Positions 48,555-56,084 of a DNA stretch of 64,000 nucleotides are shown here, one piece after another. The stretch spans positions 64,782 to 128,781 of the forward strand of contig JAXHTS010000048.1 of assembly GCA_034190085.1 (NCBI GenBank). The letters run 5' to 3'. The DNA comes from Spirochaetota bacterium (GTDB lineage Bacteria; Spirochaetota; UBA4802; JAFGDQ01). Both the position numbers and the translations under genes were made by a program. The notes beneath the pieces are model-generated. The model did not search any database, was not told the DNA's origin, and saw nothing but the letters and a program-made list of their open reading frames with translations. Within the stretch, counting starts at the first letter, position 1. The number at the start of each line of letters is the position of its first letter.

Positions 48555-48867
48555 CGGATTATCCAGATAGTTTAACCTTCATAGATGTTTAGTATACAAT
48601 GACGCACCCTCTTCTGTATGTTTATGAAGTGTAGGCAATATTGAAGTAAGGAAAGGATGTCTCAATTTACTATACTTAATCTATTCTGTCAATTTCAATA
48701 TAATAATCCCTTCTATCATTTATATAATATAATTTACTCCCTCTAATTCAATGAGTCATTCTATTTTACATCGTTAATTCTTGACAGCAATTCAGTTTAT
48801 CATAAATTTATTGCAATCAAATAGTGAAACCATTAGAAAAAAATAGGTCAATTAGGATTATGGGAAC
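48555..48867. other. Divergent intergenic region upstream of mobB
   Basis: About 313 nt without a gene; the mobB promoter candidate at 48781-48808 is here. The rest is AT-rich with no clear repeat. Confidence 0.3.
48781..48808 (+). promoter_or_regulatory. Candidate promoter of mobB
   Basis: TTGACA (48781-48786) and TAAATT (48803-48808) are 16 nt apart. The -35 is perfect and the -10 weak. The expected leader is about 50 nt long. Confidence 0.45.
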
Positions 48868-49368
48868 ATGCCTTCAATAATAGCAATAGTTGGAAGATCA
48901 AATTCTGGTAAAACCACTCTAATAGAAAAGCTTATTCATTATTTTAACATGAAGGGGAAAAAACTATCAATCATCAAGCACATGAAACATGAATTTGATA
49001 TTGATTATGAGGGGAAGGATACCTTTAGATATAAAGAGGCAGGCGCCTTTTCAAGTCTCATTACTAATGATATGATGTTCGCAATTGTCTCAAAAATTGA
49101 TGACAATAGTACGCCCTTGGACCTTGCTCATAATTATCTAAATGATTCTGATCTTGTTATTATTGAGGGATTTAGAGAGGGAAATATATTTAAGATTGAG
49201 GTAATTGGAAATTCTGAAGAAAAGCCTCTCTATATATCAGGAGTAGAAAATATTGCAGCAATAGTGACGGATCAAACCATTGAAACAGAACTACCTATTT
49301 TTCAAAGAAATGACATTGAAAATATTGGCAAATTTATCGAAGAATATATTATGAATAATTCAGCATAA
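48868..49368 (+). CDS. mobB: MobB-like molybdopterin-guanine dinucleotide GTPase
   Basis: The 166-residue P-loop protein has GRSNSGKTTLIEKLI at residues 8-22, then LSIIKHMKHEFDIDYEGKDT (the His-rich switch-like part) and a downstream DLVIIEGFREGNIFKIEV. This set is typical of MobB, which assists guanylation of molybdenum cofactor. No other molybdenum cofactor gene is in the window, so MobB here is an orphan. Confidence 0.92.
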   Translation: MPSIIAIVGRSNSGKTTLIEKLIHYFNMKGKKLSIIKHMKHEFDIDYEGKDTFRYKEAGAFSSLITNDMMFAIVSKIDDNSTPLDLAHNYLNDSDLVIIEGFREGNIFKIEVIGNSEEKPLYISGVENIAAIVTDQTIETELPIFQRNDIENIGKFIEEYIMNNSA

Positions 49369-49649
49369 CATCACACCTAAAGAAAGAGACAAAAATGATT
49401 TTTTCTCTATCATGCAATTTGTAACAAAACTCTTACTGGCTGTAAATGAAGTAAGATACAAATAATTTAGTTTTTGGTTAATCCATTTTCAACCGATAAT
49501 AGCTATAGTATACTAATAGTCATAGCCCACAACCCTGTTAGGTCATTGCTTCACATCAGAGAGGTGCTGTTGGATATGAAGATACTATTTCCTGCTACCT
49601 GCAGGTAACCTATATAATCCTAATCCATTTGCAAACCAAGGTGTATAAT
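49369..49649. other. Intergenic region with a 12-bp palindrome
   Basis: About 281 nt without a gene. A perfect palindrome TACCTGCAGGTA lies at 49596-49607, just upstream of a TATAAT-like hexamer (about 49611-49616). The palindrome could be an operator in the promoter of the next gene. Confidence 0.35.
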
Positions 49650-50276
49650 ATGAAAAAATCATTTATTACTCTTACAATATTACTAACAGTAATTAATTCT
49701 TCAATTTTTTCACAAGTTAGTAATAAAAAAGATAATGTCAGGATGAATATGAAGGATGTGAGTGGATATGGCGATGTAAAATGGGGGGCAAGGTTTAGTG
49801 ATGCAAAAGAAAGGGTGATTGGGAAAATAGTATATCATGATGATAAAAAAGTAATTATTACAAGAGATGAAGAGATTGAGTATCGATATGGCTTCTTTTT
49901 TATGGATACTTCTATATCATCACCGGAAGAGGAAAAGAGTGAAAAGGAGACGACTAAACCAGTGGAATCATCACTTGAGGCAATTCTATTCTATGTATCA
50001 ATACAGTTCCCCTATTTGACGATGGTGGATGTAAGAAAAAAAATTGAGGAAAAATATGGGCAGCCAACAGGTGAAACTGTTAAGGATAGTCAGGGGGCCA
50101 TTATTTGGGACTTCGATAAGACAGCAATAATTATGTGGTTAGATAGATATGAGAATAATCCCTTTTGCAGAAAGATAAATTATGTTAGCAAGGAATTAGC
50201 TAAACAGCTAAATGAATATCAAATGCTCATATTCAATAAAACTGAAATTGAGATATTAAAGAAATTATCGCTATGA
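49650..50276 (+). CDS. Exported hypothetical protein upstream of fliM
   Basis: The 208-residue protein has a signal peptide (MKKSFITLTILLTVINSSIF) and a domain with a GYGDVKWGARFSDAKERVIG motif, reminiscent of small periplasmic proteins with a W-G-x-x-x-x-x-A motif whose function is unknown. I chose the ATG at 49650, preceded by AAGGTG; an ATG seven codons upstream lacks a site. It starts a run of three genes ending in fliM. Confidence 0.82.
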   Translation: MKKSFITLTILLTVINSSIFSQVSNKKDNVRMNMKDVSGYGDVKWGARFSDAKERVIGKIVYHDDKKVIITRDEEIEYRYGFFFMDTSISSPEEEKSEKETTKPVESSLEAILFYVSIQFPYLTMVDVRKKIEEKYGQPTGETVKDSQGAIIWDFDKTAIIMWLDRYENNPFCRKINYVSKELAKQLNEYQMLIFNKTEIEILKKLSL

Positions 50277-50342
50277 GGCTTCTACAATTTTACTGCTAAT
50301 AACCAGTAAAATTGTGCAGGACACATTCAATCAATTCTAATT

Positions 50343-51317
50343 ATGAAAGACTTTAATTTCAATGTATGCAAAAGAATAGCTTTGTTAAGGGGAATGCTCC
50401 TATTCCTGATAACTTTTAATTCATTTCAACCTCTTTTAGCCTCCCCAAAAAACGATCATAAAACTGGGTTAAGGGTTTTTCTGCATATGGACAGGCTCAC
50501 TTATGATTTTAATGAGATTCCAATTCTTAATATATGTATAAAAAACAGCTCCACAACAAATGCATCTCTTACTGTTTATGATATTCTGCATACAACATTT
50601 CAGGTAATTGTATATGACATGAATGGAAGAGAGGCTGAAATCATTGTGCCATATCGATTGATGAATAAAAATATTGAAGATGTAATACGAGACATAAAAC
50701 CAAGGGTTATTGAGCTTTCCCCAAAGGAGATAATATCCCATTCTATAAACCTAAAAGATGTTTATAATCTGATACCTGAAATGGAGTATCGCGTGAAGGG
50801 ATATCTCTTTTCTGATCTGAAGAGATTTGATGCTATTCCCAGTGAAAATATATTGACCTTTAGAATCTTGAAATCCTTAGGAATTAAAAAAGAGATCAGA
50901 ATAAAGGAGATTGACCGTAAGATATCAGCATCAGAAATAATTTTGCTTGCTCTGACAGCAGAAAAGAAGAGGGATTGGGATAATTATTTTAAATATATAA
51001 AGGTCGAAAGCTATATAAATGCCTTTTCTGATTATGTTAGGGTTTACAATGAGGCAGATGAAAAAAAAAGATTGAATATTATAGATAATTTTATTAAGTT
51101 TTTAAAAAGGGATAGAGTAGACCATATTCTTAATTTTAAAATAATTGAAGAGTCAGTTTTTGAGGATCAAAATATTGCTCATGTTGATGTCGAAGTAATC
51201 AGATTTGGACCTATAATTCCATTTACCTATAAATATAAATACGTTTTAGAGAGATATGATAATTTCTGGTTAATAACAGATGTTGAAGCAACCGTTAGAA
51301 GGGGAAAGAGATCATGA
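50343..51317 (+). CDS. Exported hypothetical protein coupled to fliM
   Basis: The 324-residue protein has a hydrophobic signal near residues 12-33 (IALLRGMLLFLITFNS), an N-terminal beta-rich domain with LNICIKNSSTTNASLTVYD (fibronectin or immunoglobulin-like) and a helical middle. The C-terminal domain reads like an NTF2-like fold with YKYVLERYDNFWLITDVEAT. No family recognised with confidence. Its stop overlaps the fliM start by 4 nt, so translation is probably coupled, which hints at a flagellar or envelope link. Confidence 0.8.
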   Translation: MKDFNFNVCKRIALLRGMLLFLITFNSFQPLLASPKNDHKTGLRVFLHMDRLTYDFNEIPILNICIKNSSTTNASLTVYDILHTTFQVIVYDMNGREAEIIVPYRLMNKNIEDVIRDIKPRVIELSPKEIISHSINLKDVYNLIPEMEYRVKGYLFSDLKRFDAIPSENILTFRILKSLGIKKEIRIKEIDRKISASEIILLALTAEKKRDWDNYFKYIKVESYINAFSDYVRVYNEADEKKRLNIIDNFIKFLKRDRVDHILNFKIIEESVFEDQNIAHVDVEVIRFGPIIPFTYKYKYVLERYDNFWLITDVEATVRRGKRS

Positions 51318-52336
51318 CAGAGATACTTTCGCAGGATGAAATAGATGCCCTATTGACTGCCATATCCACTGGGGAGATGGACACAACGGACTACTCCGCC
51401 ACAAAGGAGCAGAAGAAGGTTAAGATATATGATTTTAGACGTCCTGATAAGTTTTCCAAGGATCAGATCAGAACGTTACAGATGATGCATGAGACCTTTG
51501 CCCGTTTAACAACAACAGCCCTTTCAGCCCAGTTGAGGGCTCTTGTAAGCGTTCATGTGGCCTCTGTTGATCAGTTGACATACGAAGAATTTATAAGATC
51601 CATTCCTAATCCCACTACAATCGCTGTAATTAACATGGATCCTCTTAAGGGTTCCGCAGTGCTTGAGATAGATCCATCAATCACCTTTACTATTATTGAT
51701 AAACTCTTTGGAGGGACTGGAGAATCAGCCAGAATCAGCAGGGAATTGACTGATATTGAGCTTTCTGTAATGGAGGGTATAATTGTACGAATCCTGGGCA
51801 ATCTTCGAGAGGCATGGTCAAATGTGATCGATCTCAGGCCAAGACTGGGAAATGTAGAGACTAATCCCCAATTTGCTCAAATCGTTCCCCCCAACGACAT
51901 GGTTGTACTGATTACACTGGAGACCAAGGTTGGAGAGGTAGAGGGAATGACAAATCTCTGTATTCCCTATATCACAATTGAACCGATAATCTCAAAGCTT
52001 TCAGCCCAATATTGGTATTCAAGCATCAGGAAAGGCGCAACCGATGAGAATGCCTTAATTATACAGAACAGATTAGAGACAGTGGAACTTCAAATTGTTG
52101 CTGAGATAGGGGAAGTTGAGGTTACCATGATGGAGGTATTGGAGCTTAATGTTGGGGATGTAATTAAATTTCCTGATGCAAAGATCAACTCGGATATGAC
52201 TTTAAGGATTGGAGGCAGGAAAAAGTATAAATGCCGGCCTGGTCTCATTGGCAATAGAATTGCTATTCAGATAGGTGAAAGTATAGAAGAGGTGCCTGAT
52301 GAATTACTCATTACCAAGAGGAGCGAGGAAGAATAA
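51314..52336 (+). CDS. fliM: Flagellar switch protein FliM
   Basis: FliM is the C-ring protein that receives CheY-P and sets rotation direction. The 340-residue protein starts MTEILSQDEIDALLTA, the CheY-binding motif. The middle domain (about 45-230) has IYDFRRPDKFSKDQIRTLQ and the C-terminal SpoA domain (about 255-330) has VEVTMMEVLELNVGDVIKF. Compared with related genomes it is out of place: fliM usually lies between fliL and fliY. It overlaps the upstream gene by 4 nt. Confidence 0.96.
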   Translation: MTEILSQDEIDALLTAISTGEMDTTDYSATKEQKKVKIYDFRRPDKFSKDQIRTLQMMHETFARLTTTALSAQLRALVSVHVASVDQLTYEEFIRSIPNPTTIAVINMDPLKGSAVLEIDPSITFTIIDKLFGGTGESARISRELTDIELSVMEGIIVRILGNLREAWSNVIDLRPRLGNVETNPQFAQIVPPNDMVVLITLETKVGEVEGMTNLCIPYITIEPIISKLSAQYWYSSIRKGATDENALIIQNRLETVELQIVAEIGEVEVTMMEVLELNVGDVIKFPDAKINSDMTLRIGGRKKYKCRPGLIGNRIAIQIGESIEEVPDELLITKRSEEE

Positions 52337-52376
52337 GATAAACCATCCATGGATTATTTTGGCGCTAAATAAAGTC

Positions 52377-52414
52377 AATTTTGAAAAATCACCTCAGTGT
52401 ATTTTTTCAAAATT
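52377..52414. terminator. Bidirectional terminator between fliM and M23 gene
   Basis: AATTTTGAAAAA (52377-52388) and TTTTTCAAAATT (52403-52414) form a 12-bp AU-rich stem with a 14-nt loop between convergent genes. Each strand ends the stem with a T-rich run. Confidence 0.5.
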
Positions 52415-52459
52415 CCGATGCGCTAAAATATAGGCGCAGACTAAAGCCCATCCACTAAA

Positions 52460-53473
52460 TCATCTGGCTAGTTTATTCAAGTAAGGAAGGGGATTAACGA
52501 ATACAGTCCCAATCTTGATCTGATAAAAACATAAATGCCTTTTTGCTTTTCCTGTTTTACCGGTATAACCTATAACATCTCCCTTTGATACCTTTTGATC
52601 AGCTGAAACTGTGATCCTTTGACAGTGTGAATAATGAGTGGTATACCCATATTTATGCTTTATTGAAATGCTAAGCCCATGTTTTGAGTTCCATCTTATG
52701 CTCTCCACCTTGCCCGGAGCTGTTGCCATTATCTCAGAGCCGGGGAATGTCGCAATTTCTAGTCCTTTTTTGAAGTGCGCATTAGTCGAATAGGGGGATG
52801 AACCCATTCCATATTTCTGTATTATATATCCTTCCACAGGCCAGATTGAAGGCGTATTTTCGATTATTTTTTTCTGCCTATCCATAAAGCTTTTTATCTT
52901 ATCCAGCACAATATTTATGGTCTTCAACTCCTGTTCCATCTCTTCGACATTCAATATCTCCATAGGAGGAACCACCCCCTGCCCTGCCACATCGACCGCT
53001 TTCACTACACCGCCTGAACCTTTAGCCCAGAGAGAGTTCGCGTCCTTTGCATGTGTGAGTGAATATAGATATGTTATTTCAGGTTTAAATCTCTGAAACT
53101 GGGTGTAGAGCTTATTTATCTCTTCCTTATATTTTTCAATTTGAATCTTTGAGTTCTTCCCATACATTTTTAGCTTACTTACACCTTTTATGGTAGATGC
53201 ATGGTTGATTACAATTACTGATGTAATGGTTATTGTGGTTATGATGATACAGATTAGCAGGAGTATTGTGTAGATTCTGATATGGAAACTACCTATTTTT
53301 TTTTCTGAATGGGGGATAAGCATTATCGTTATGCGCTCCCTCCCCTTGTTTACACATAAACTAATGCTCTCTTTAATTCGATAATATAAATCACCGAAGT
53401 GATCTCTTAGAAATCCGCTAACATTATTTTGGAGATCGTCGAGATTTGAGTCCTTAAAAGGATTTAAACCCAT
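52460..53473 (-). CDS. LytM/M23-domain protein with altered metal ligands
   Basis: The 337-residue protein has one membrane helix near residues 63-92, a coiled coil (about 105-220, SKIQIEKYKEEINKLYTQ) and an M23 peptidase-like domain (230-337) with HFKKGLEIATFPGSEIMA, THYSHCQRITVSADQKVSKGD and GKAKRHLCFYQIKIG. Active M23 enzymes have HxxxD and HxH motifs; here Asp is Glu and the last His is Cys (HLC). It is therefore probably non-catalytic, like EnvC, or an unusual metal site. It is convergent with fliM and divergent from the flagellins. Confidence 0.85.
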   Translation of the reverse strand: MGLNPFKDSNLDDLQNNVSGFLRDHFGDLYYRIKESISLCVNKGRERITIMLIPHSEKKIGSFHIRIYTILLLICIIITTITITSVIVINHASTIKGVSKLKMYGKNSKIQIEKYKEEINKLYTQFQRFKPEITYLYSLTHAKDANSLWAKGSGGVVKAVDVAGQGVVPPMEILNVEEMEQELKTINIVLDKIKSFMDRQKKIIENTPSIWPVEGYIIQKYGMGSSPYSTNAHFKKGLEIATFPGSEIMATAPGKVESIRWNSKHGLSISIKHKYGYTTHYSHCQRITVSADQKVSKGDVIGYTGKTGKAKRHLCFYQIKIGTVFVNPLPYLNKLAR

Positions 53474-53729
53474 ATTTATCCATTAGTATAGTAAGTATGA
53501 CAATATGTTTTTATCTGTTATAAATAATATAGTCAAATTATGATAAAGGGATCATATTGAATTTGTCAAGTTTTTATTATCCGATATTGCAATAAAAGTG
53601 TTATCACCCTAGCCCTCATAATATACAAATAAAAACTATACATTGTATGTTAACTTCTGTAAGTACTGAAGAATAATCATTAAAGGTTTAGGCAATATTA
53701 ATTATTAGTCAATAAAAATAAAAAAATTC

Positions 53730-53756
53730 TAATGGAAAATTTTAATATACCGAAAT
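53730..53756 (+). promoter_or_regulatory. Weak sigma-28-like promoter of flaB
   Basis: TAAT (53730-53733), 15 nt, then ACCGAAAT (53749-53756) approaches the TAAA-N15-GCCGATAA consensus. Spacing is exact but three or four bases differ. It predicts a leader of about 210 nt. Confidence 0.3.
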
Positions 53757-53924
53757 AAAGATAAGGGAGAACAATACACAAATATTAAAAAATGGTTCTA
53801 TATAGATGCATATGTGCCATATATTACAATAAACACATATATTCACTAATAATCGCCCTACAGCACCTTCAATTTGAACCTGCCTTTAACCGATTCTTTT
53901 AGAGTAAGATTTACCATCATTCAT

Positions 53925-53970
53925 GGTTGGCATGGAGGCCAATCAAGGGTTATAGATTCATGGAGGAATC
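53925..53970 (+). promoter_or_regulatory. CsrA-type double hairpin in the flaB (first) leader
   Basis: Hairpin 1: GGTTGGC-ATGGAG-GCCAATC (53925-53944; seven pairs, one G-U). Hairpin 2: GATTC-ATGGAG-GAATC (53955-53970), containing the GGAGG ribosome binding site 3 nt before the ATG at 53974. Both show the identical hexaloop ATGGAG, matching A-N-GGA-N, the CsrA recognition loop. The two GGA motifs are 28 nt apart. Confidence 0.7.
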
Positions 53971-53973
53971 GGA

Positions 53974-54819
53974 ATGATTATCAATCACAACCTATCAGCT
54001 ATTAATACCCACAGAGTGTTAAAGTTCCAGCATTGGAGTGTGAATAAAAATATGGAGGCCCTCTCTTCTGGAATGAGAATCAACCGTGCCGGTGATGACG
54101 CTTCAGGTCTGGCTGTTTCCGAAAAGATGCGGACACAGATTCTTGGACTTAGACAAGCGGAAAGGAATACAGAGGATGGGATGTCTCTAATTCAGACAAC
54201 TGAGGGTTATCTTCATCAACTCACCCAAATTATTCAGAGAATGAGGGTGCTTGCTGTTCAGTCCGCAAATGGTATTTATACTATCAATGATAGACAATTG
54301 ATACAGATTGAGGTTTCAGAGCTAGTTGACGAGGTTGACAGGATTGCCTCCCAAGCTGAGTTTAATAAAATGAGTCTGTTGCAGGGCGATTTCTCTCGAA
54401 TTAGCAGAAGCGCATCGATGTGGTTTCATATTGGCCCAAACATGCATCAGAGGGAAAGGGTTTATATACAGACAATGACAGCATTGGCCTTAGGAATAAA
54501 GGATATCACTGGTCAACCCATAACCCTATCAACACCGGATTTCGCGAACAGGAGTATAGGCATCTTCGATGAAGCGCTTCATGTCATTGCGAAACAGAGG
54601 GCAGACCTAGGCGCATATTACAACAGATTAGAGCATACGGCCAAAGGGCTCATGTCTGCCTATGAAAACATTCAGGCAGCGGAGAGCAGGATTCGAGATG
54701 CGGATATGGCTGAGGTTATGGTTGACCTATCAAAGAACCTGGTTCTGGTTGAGAGCGGCACAGCCATGTTGGCACATGCCAACATGAAGACAAAGGGTGT
54801 GCTAACCTTACTCAGATAG
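53974..54819 (+). CDS. flaB: Flagellin FlaB (core filament protein), copy 1
   Basis: The 281-residue flagellin has no signal peptide. The N-terminal D0/D1 part (1-140) has [34 protein letters not shown] and [16 protein letters not shown]. The short central part holds [19 protein letters not shown]. The C-terminal D1/D0 part (215-281) has [37 protein letters not shown] and ends TLLR. This is the spirochaete periplasmic flagellin type with no variable outer domain. A second copy follows at 55006. Confidence 0.97.
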   Translation: MIINHNLSAINTHRVLKFQHWSVNKNMEALSSGMRINRAGDDASGLAVSEKMRTQILGLRQAERNTEDGMSLIQTTEGYLHQLTQIIQRMRVLAVQSANGIYTINDRQLIQIEVSELVDEVDRIASQAEFNKMSLLQGDFSRISRSASMWFHIGPNMHQRERVYIQTMTALALGIKDITGQPITLSTPDFANRSIGIFDEALHVIAKQRADLGAYYNRLEHTAKGLMSAYENIQAAESRIRDADMAEVMVDLSKNLVLVESGTAMLAHANMKTKGVLTLLR

Positions 54820-54878
54820 CAATATATTATTGATCGGTCAAACGCGTATAGAATTGTTCTTTGAAAACTAAGCCGCAT

Positions 54879-54904
54879 ATTACAGATTTCTGGTTATCTG
54901 TAAT
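54879..54904 (+). repeat. Hairpin between the two flagellin genes
   Basis: ATTACAGAT and ATCTGTAAT form a perfect 9-bp stem with an 8-nt loop. No T run follows, so it looks like an RNA stability, processing or partial-attenuation site rather than a terminator. Confidence 0.55.
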
Positions 54905-54960
54905 AGCGATTAGGGAAATATAAAAGGTATCCCCTTAATTTTACAACCTGGTATAAATGA

Positions 54961-55001
54961 CCTGATAGGGAGATCAGGCAAAAATTTAACAAAGGAGTGT
55001 T
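54961..55001 (+). promoter_or_regulatory. CsrA-type double hairpin in the second flagellin leader
   Basis: Hairpin 1: CCTGAT-AGGGAG-ATCAGG (54961-54978). Hairpin 2: AACA-AAGGAG-TGTT (54988-55001), a weak 4-bp stem with the ribosome binding site in its loop, 4 nt before the ATG at 55006. Both loops are six bases and match A-N-GGA-N. The two GGA motifs are 25 nt apart, close to the first gene. Confidence 0.6.
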
Positions 55002-55005
55002 TATT

Positions 55006-55857
55006 ATGATTATCAATCATAACATGAGTGCTATAAATTCGAACAGGGTTCTGAAATTTAAGCACTGGGATGTAAACAGCTCGATGGAGAAGCTCGCTTC
55101 TGGAATGCGTATCAACAAGGCGGGAGATGATGCATCAGGCTTAGCTGTTTCAGAAAAGATGAGAACCCAAATTCAGGGTCTGAGGCAGGCTGAGAGGAAT
55201 ACAGAGGATGGCATGTCCTTTGTTCAAACAACTGAGGGTTATCTACAGCAGTCTGCAGGGATTTTACAAAGGATAAGGGTTCTTGCTGTACAATCTTCAA
55301 ATGGTATATACGCCCAGGAAGACAGACAGCTTATCCAGGTGGAGGTATCAGCCCTGGTTGATGAGATCGATAGGATCGCATCTCAGGCGGAGTTCAACAG
55401 GTTTAAGCTATTATTGGGCGAATATTCCAGAGTGAATCCTAGGGCAAGTATGTGGTTTCACATGGGGCCAAATATGCACCAAAGGGAGAGGGTGTATATA
55501 GGAACCATGACCTCTGAGGGATTGAATCTTACAGAGCGTACTGGAAGAATAATTGCAAATGTGAGCACTGCTGACAATTCCAACAGGACAATTGGAATAG
55601 TAGATGATGCTCTTCACAAGATTGCGAAGCAGAGAGCTGATCTCGGCGCCTATTATAACAGGCTTGAGTATGCTGCAAAGGGCTTGATGACAGCATATGA
55701 GAACATACAGGCATCTGAGAGTAGGATCCGAGATGCTGACATGGCTGAGACAATGGTGAATTTCACAAAAGATCAAATCCTTGTTCAGAGTGGCACTGCG
55801 ATGTTAGCTCAAGCAAATATGAAGACAAGAACTATATTGCAGTTGCTTGGTGGTTAA
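55006..55857 (+). CDS. flaB: Flagellin FlaB (core filament protein), copy 2
   Basis: The 283-residue flagellin is closely related to copy 1, with [53 protein letters not shown] and [20 protein letters not shown]. It ends LLGG. The ATG at 55006 has AAAGGAG about 8 nt upstream; an ATG three codons upstream lacks this. The two proteins differ mainly in the middle (about 170-195). A strong terminator follows at 55962. Confidence 0.97.
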   Translation: MIINHNMSAINSNRVLKFKHWDVNSSMEKLASGMRINKAGDDASGLAVSEKMRTQIQGLRQAERNTEDGMSFVQTTEGYLQQSAGILQRIRVLAVQSSNGIYAQEDRQLIQVEVSALVDEIDRIASQAEFNRFKLLLGEYSRVNPRASMWFHMGPNMHQRERVYIGTMTSEGLNLTERTGRIIANVSTADNSNRTIGIVDDALHKIAKQRADLGAYYNRLEYAAKGLMTAYENIQASESRIRDADMAETMVNFTKDQILVQSGTAMLAQANMKTRTILQLLGG

Positions 55858-55961
55858 TACAAATTTCACTTACCCCCCTCCCCTTCATATATAATCATAG
55901 CTTCTGGGGAGGTAAAATAGAGAGATAATACTTAATTTGATAGGGAATACCAGAAATATAT

Positions 55962-55989
55962 AACCCGCTCCTTTTGAGCGGGTTTTTTA
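55962..55989 (+). terminator. Rho-independent terminator after the flagellins
   Basis: The stem AACCCGCTC/GAGCGGGTT with loop CTTTT is followed by six T (55983-55988). It is GC-rich in an AT-rich region and about 105 nt after the second flagellin stop. Confidence 0.9.
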
Positions 55990-56084
55990 TTGTATAATCA
56001 ATAGGGGATAACATAATCCCTGTCCAACTAAAATATTTTCTCCTCACCAATTAAATTGATCTATTCATATTAAGAATATAATCA

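Larger units (their letters stand above)
53474..53973. other. 500-nt region upstream of the flagellin genes
   Basis: No gene is present. It holds the flagellin leader described separately, a weak sigma-28-like site at 53730-53756, and otherwise AT-rich sequence. The length suggests a long regulated leader. Confidence 0.4.
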
